Positions 8,901 through 10,638 of a DNA stretch of 10,638 nucleotides are shown here, piece after piece. The notes below the pieces were generated by a model. The model was not told where the DNA came from. It saw only the letters and a program-made list of their open reading frames with translations, and did no database searches. The DNA comes from Podila epigama (lineage: Eukaryota; Mortierellomycota; Mortierellomycetes; Mortierellales; Mortierellaceae): NCBI GenBank assembly GCA_015679605.1, contig JAAAVE010001058.1, forward strand, positions 1 to 10,638, written 5' to 3'. Position 1 is the first letter of the stretch. Each line of letters opens with the position of its first letter. Made by a program: the position numbers and the translations under genes.

Positions 8901-10638
8901 AAATAGCTTGGTACTTTGTCATTTGGCTCACACACACTGAACTGGACTGGACTCTTTGACGGTATTAACAGAACACTCGACGTGGCACTCCCCTACTATA
9001 GCTACGAGCACTAGCTTTGTGCATCGATGGAAAGCAATGGGATTTCCTGGCTGCATACTGTCGAAATGCTGTGCGAGTTGTTGATGCCAAAGAATTCCCA
9101 GGTGAGTATCAACATGTGCGCTCAAAAGGAAACAGAGCCAGACAGAGTGTTTGTACTCATGAGTTGTATATTTGTTCTTTTCGCTGCGACACAATAGAAA
9201 TATTCCAGGTATTCAGTGTATTGGCACCTCTTTCGGCTATCCTTGGGATGGGACAGGTTCTCGGAGTTGATCTCAAGGACACTACATCGATCAAATGTCT
9301 GGACCTGCTTGTCTCTTCAAATCTCGAACCCATTGAGGTTACCAAATTGGCAGCTGTAGATATGATTCGAGGCTTGATGGTGAACGTTTCGCGACCCAAC
9401 TTTAAGGCGCTCCGTCAACTTCACTCCCAATCCTCCGCTGCAAGTCCACTACTCACTCCTCCGAACAAGTATAGCCCGTACCTCAACCAGACTCTGAATC
9501 CAAACCAAAATCAGAATCAGAATCAGAACCAGAATCAAAACCAAAACCAGAACCAGAACCAGAACCAGTTTCACCGAGGTGGAGGGCGCCGTTCATTCCA
9601 AGGTGAGCCGCAGGCAATGGATGTAGCCACGCCACCACCTCCACCTCCGCCGATGGATGAAGATGTTGGTCATGCAACTATCTTAAAACTGTTCAGTTTT
9701 GTCCGCCTCCGCGGCGTTGTGGATGTCTTTGGTGCGATTCTGGCTGGTGCTCTATCATCACTCTTTCTGGAGAACGCTAAATTGACGCTTAGTGAATTTG
9801 GCTATTATGGACTGTTCACGACGTCGATGGAATGTGTGTCATCATGGTCGGATTCGCGGGTCAAGATCATTGCGATGCTAAGCAATGGCGAGGCAGGCAA
9901 GGTGATTGACAGTCTGCCGGGAGCAAGGCATAGGATCACCAAGATGCTTATAAAGTTGTATGAGGGCCAAATTCAGTTCGAATCAGATGCACTGGCGGCC
10001 AAGATCCGCATCGAGACCAAGGCTAGGCAAGAAATCGGATTGTCGACATCTTCTGAGACCCTTGGTCTATTCTCGACCAAGTCAAGTTCGCGGATGACAC
10101 GATTCTCCTTGTGTTTGACAGATCTGTATTATGCTGTGGGATTACACCGAGATGCAATAGCCTCGTTCCTGAATGGGTGCATGATGAGCTCAAAGTGTTT
10201 TTCGGATATCGGACGTTTGGACCAAAGAATTTGGGCAGCATACACACATGCGCCATCAATAAGTAACATCGCAGCTTCTCCACACACAGGAGCTTCAGAG
10301 GGACCAGGGGGACCAGGGGGACCGCCGCAACAACAACCTACTGTCCCTTCTCAGCCTGGAGGGCCATTGTCACAAATCCCACCAAACGGAGATCCGCTCG
10401 CGCCACTTCCACAGTTCCCGACCTTGACAGCGCTTTCAGCCATGGCAGCAAGCAACAATGGCAACAATATCAATAACAATTTTGGTGGACAACTGTCTGT
10501 CGGCTTGGGTCTCTTACCAGGTGAGGTGGCAACAGCCAATGGTGGAGCGCCTATCACAGCGGCAGTAGCGGCTGCACAGGCGACGCAACCATCGATGCCT
10601 GCGAACCGAGCGATTGAAAGTTGTATTCAAATGAATGA
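5948..10638 (+). CDS. INTS8: Integrator complex subunit 8 (INTS8) homologue, twelve exons, 3' end cut off
   Basis: INTS8 is the helical-repeat scaffold of the Integrator phosphatase module, which brings PP2A to RNA polymerase II at snRNA and paused genes. Exons are 5948-6007, 6157-6381, 6459-6565, 6672-6843, 6947-7110, 7216-7499, 7633-7863, 7959-8020, 8126-8239, 8357-8881, 9002-9101 and 9198-10638 (open at the edge), giving 1161 codons so far. All junctions are GT-AG and in phase. Collinear matches to human INTS8, recalled from memory, are: the N-terminal LLNPSL (human LLEESL); KVYYSASLCLDDIFEDVP (human KVAAHLKWDLDILEKSLSVP); RWIIRSRV (human RWAIRTIV); the TPR-like QCQISSELGQYH; LVAQFVHDNTVRTLPYSW (human VIQIFIEDNLTLSLPVQF); and the C-terminal TDLYYAVGLHRDAIASFLNG (human ADIYFATNQYSAALHYYLQA). 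Human INTS8 has 995 residues; this one is longer because of acidic (about 438-452), Thr-rich (about 567-585), Asn-Gln (784-805) and Gly/Pro/Ala-rich inserts. Roughly 90 residues should lie beyond the window. Intron 4 has an alternative (donor 6912, acceptor 6954) that adds 20 residues. No search was run. Confidence 0.8.
6008..6165 (+). other. INTS8 intron 1 with tandem in-frame acceptors
   Basis: The donor GTACTC follows codon 20 in phase 0. A CTAAC branch site (about 6119-6123) and a long T-rich tract lead to TAG at 6154-6156. A second acceptor, CAG at 6163-6165, lies exactly 9 nt further on and also keeps frame, removing Phe-Ala-Gln. Both products read into TREKSYAQGRRLLQDLM. I used the first acceptor for the gene model. 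Confidence 0.6.
8031..8048 (+). repeat. Two tandem 9-bp copies in INTS8 intron 8
   Basis: The unit GATATACAT occurs twice back to back just after the donor of intron 8 (8021-8125). It is short, AT-rich and probably without function, but would be a polymorphic site. Confidence 0.5.
8639..8695 (+). repeat. Thr/Ala-rich simple-sequence tract in INTS8 exon 10
   Basis: Runs of ACA, GCG and ACC codons derived from a CGACAA-like simple repeat encode TPTATTTATTALT within a longer insert. The flanking parts of exon 10 are helical and conserved-looking, so this is an expanded disordered loop. Confidence 0.6.
9503..9568 (+). repeat. AAYCAR hexanucleotide repeat encoding eleven Asn-Gln pairs
   Basis: Eleven consecutive 6-bp units of AA(C/T)CA(G/A) encode (Asn-Gln)x11 at residues 784-805. 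The last four units are identical (AACCAG) while the earlier ones carry silent C/T and A/G changes, suggesting growth at the 3' side. A proline-only run (about 9632-9649) follows shortly. The reverse strand of this tract gives a spurious Ser-Asp/Gly reading frame. Confidence 0.92.
10298..10328 (+). repeat. 9-bp repeat encoding Gly-Pro-Gly triplets in INTS8
   Basis: About three copies of a GGACCAGGG-like unit encode GPGGPGGPP, the start of a Pro/Gln/Gly/Asn/Ala-rich insert reaching almost to the window end. The insert splits the conserved CFSDIGRLDQRIW segment from the conserved AIESCIQMN segment, which are nearly adjacent in human INTS8. A donor-like GTGAGG at about 10522 lies inside it, so an unrecognised intron is possible, but the frame stays open throughout. 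Confidence 0.6.

Noticed and set aside
9483-9677. Minus-strand frame rich in Ser-Gly-Asp
   Set aside because: It is the complement of the Asn-Gln hexanucleotide repeat in INTS8.

Overview
This window is nuclear DNA from a eukaryote with many short spliceosomal introns of about 75 to 265 nt. They have GT-AG ends and mostly CTAAC/CTGAC-like branch sites. I infer an early-diverging fungus of the Mortierella/Mucoromycota kind: the splice signals and gene density look fungal, one gene is a Set9/Suv4-20-type H4K20 methyltransferase, and the other is an Integrator subunit, a complex absent from the model ascomycete yeasts. The lineage is inferred and not proven by the sequence.

Layout. Positions 1-315 are the 3' flank of the first gene and hold no gene I can support, only an intron-like GT-AG stretch on the + strand. 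Positions 316-5680 on the minus strand hold one six-exon gene for a 1572-residue Set9/Suv4-20 (KMT5-type) histone H4 lysine-20 methyltransferase. It has an N-terminal SET domain, a C4 zinc-binding element, and a disordered tail of nearly 1000 residues. The tail contains a 21-bp (7-residue) tandem repeat and three copies of an ELERLxxWTI motif. Positions 5681-5947 are a 267-bp divergent promoter with an E2F-like site, an E-box and a 15-bp palindrome. Positions 5948-10638 on the + strand hold a twelve-exon gene cut by the window edge. Its translation follows the whole length of animal Integrator complex subunit 8 (INTS8), with low-complexity inserts.

Both gene models were built by hand from splice signals and reading phase. 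All junctions keep frame, but one INTS8 junction (intron 4) has two in-frame solutions. The two proteins act in chromatin and in RNA polymerase II transcription control, and the shared promoter makes co-regulation possible. I found no mobile element, tRNA, rRNA, CRISPR array or bacterial-type operon.
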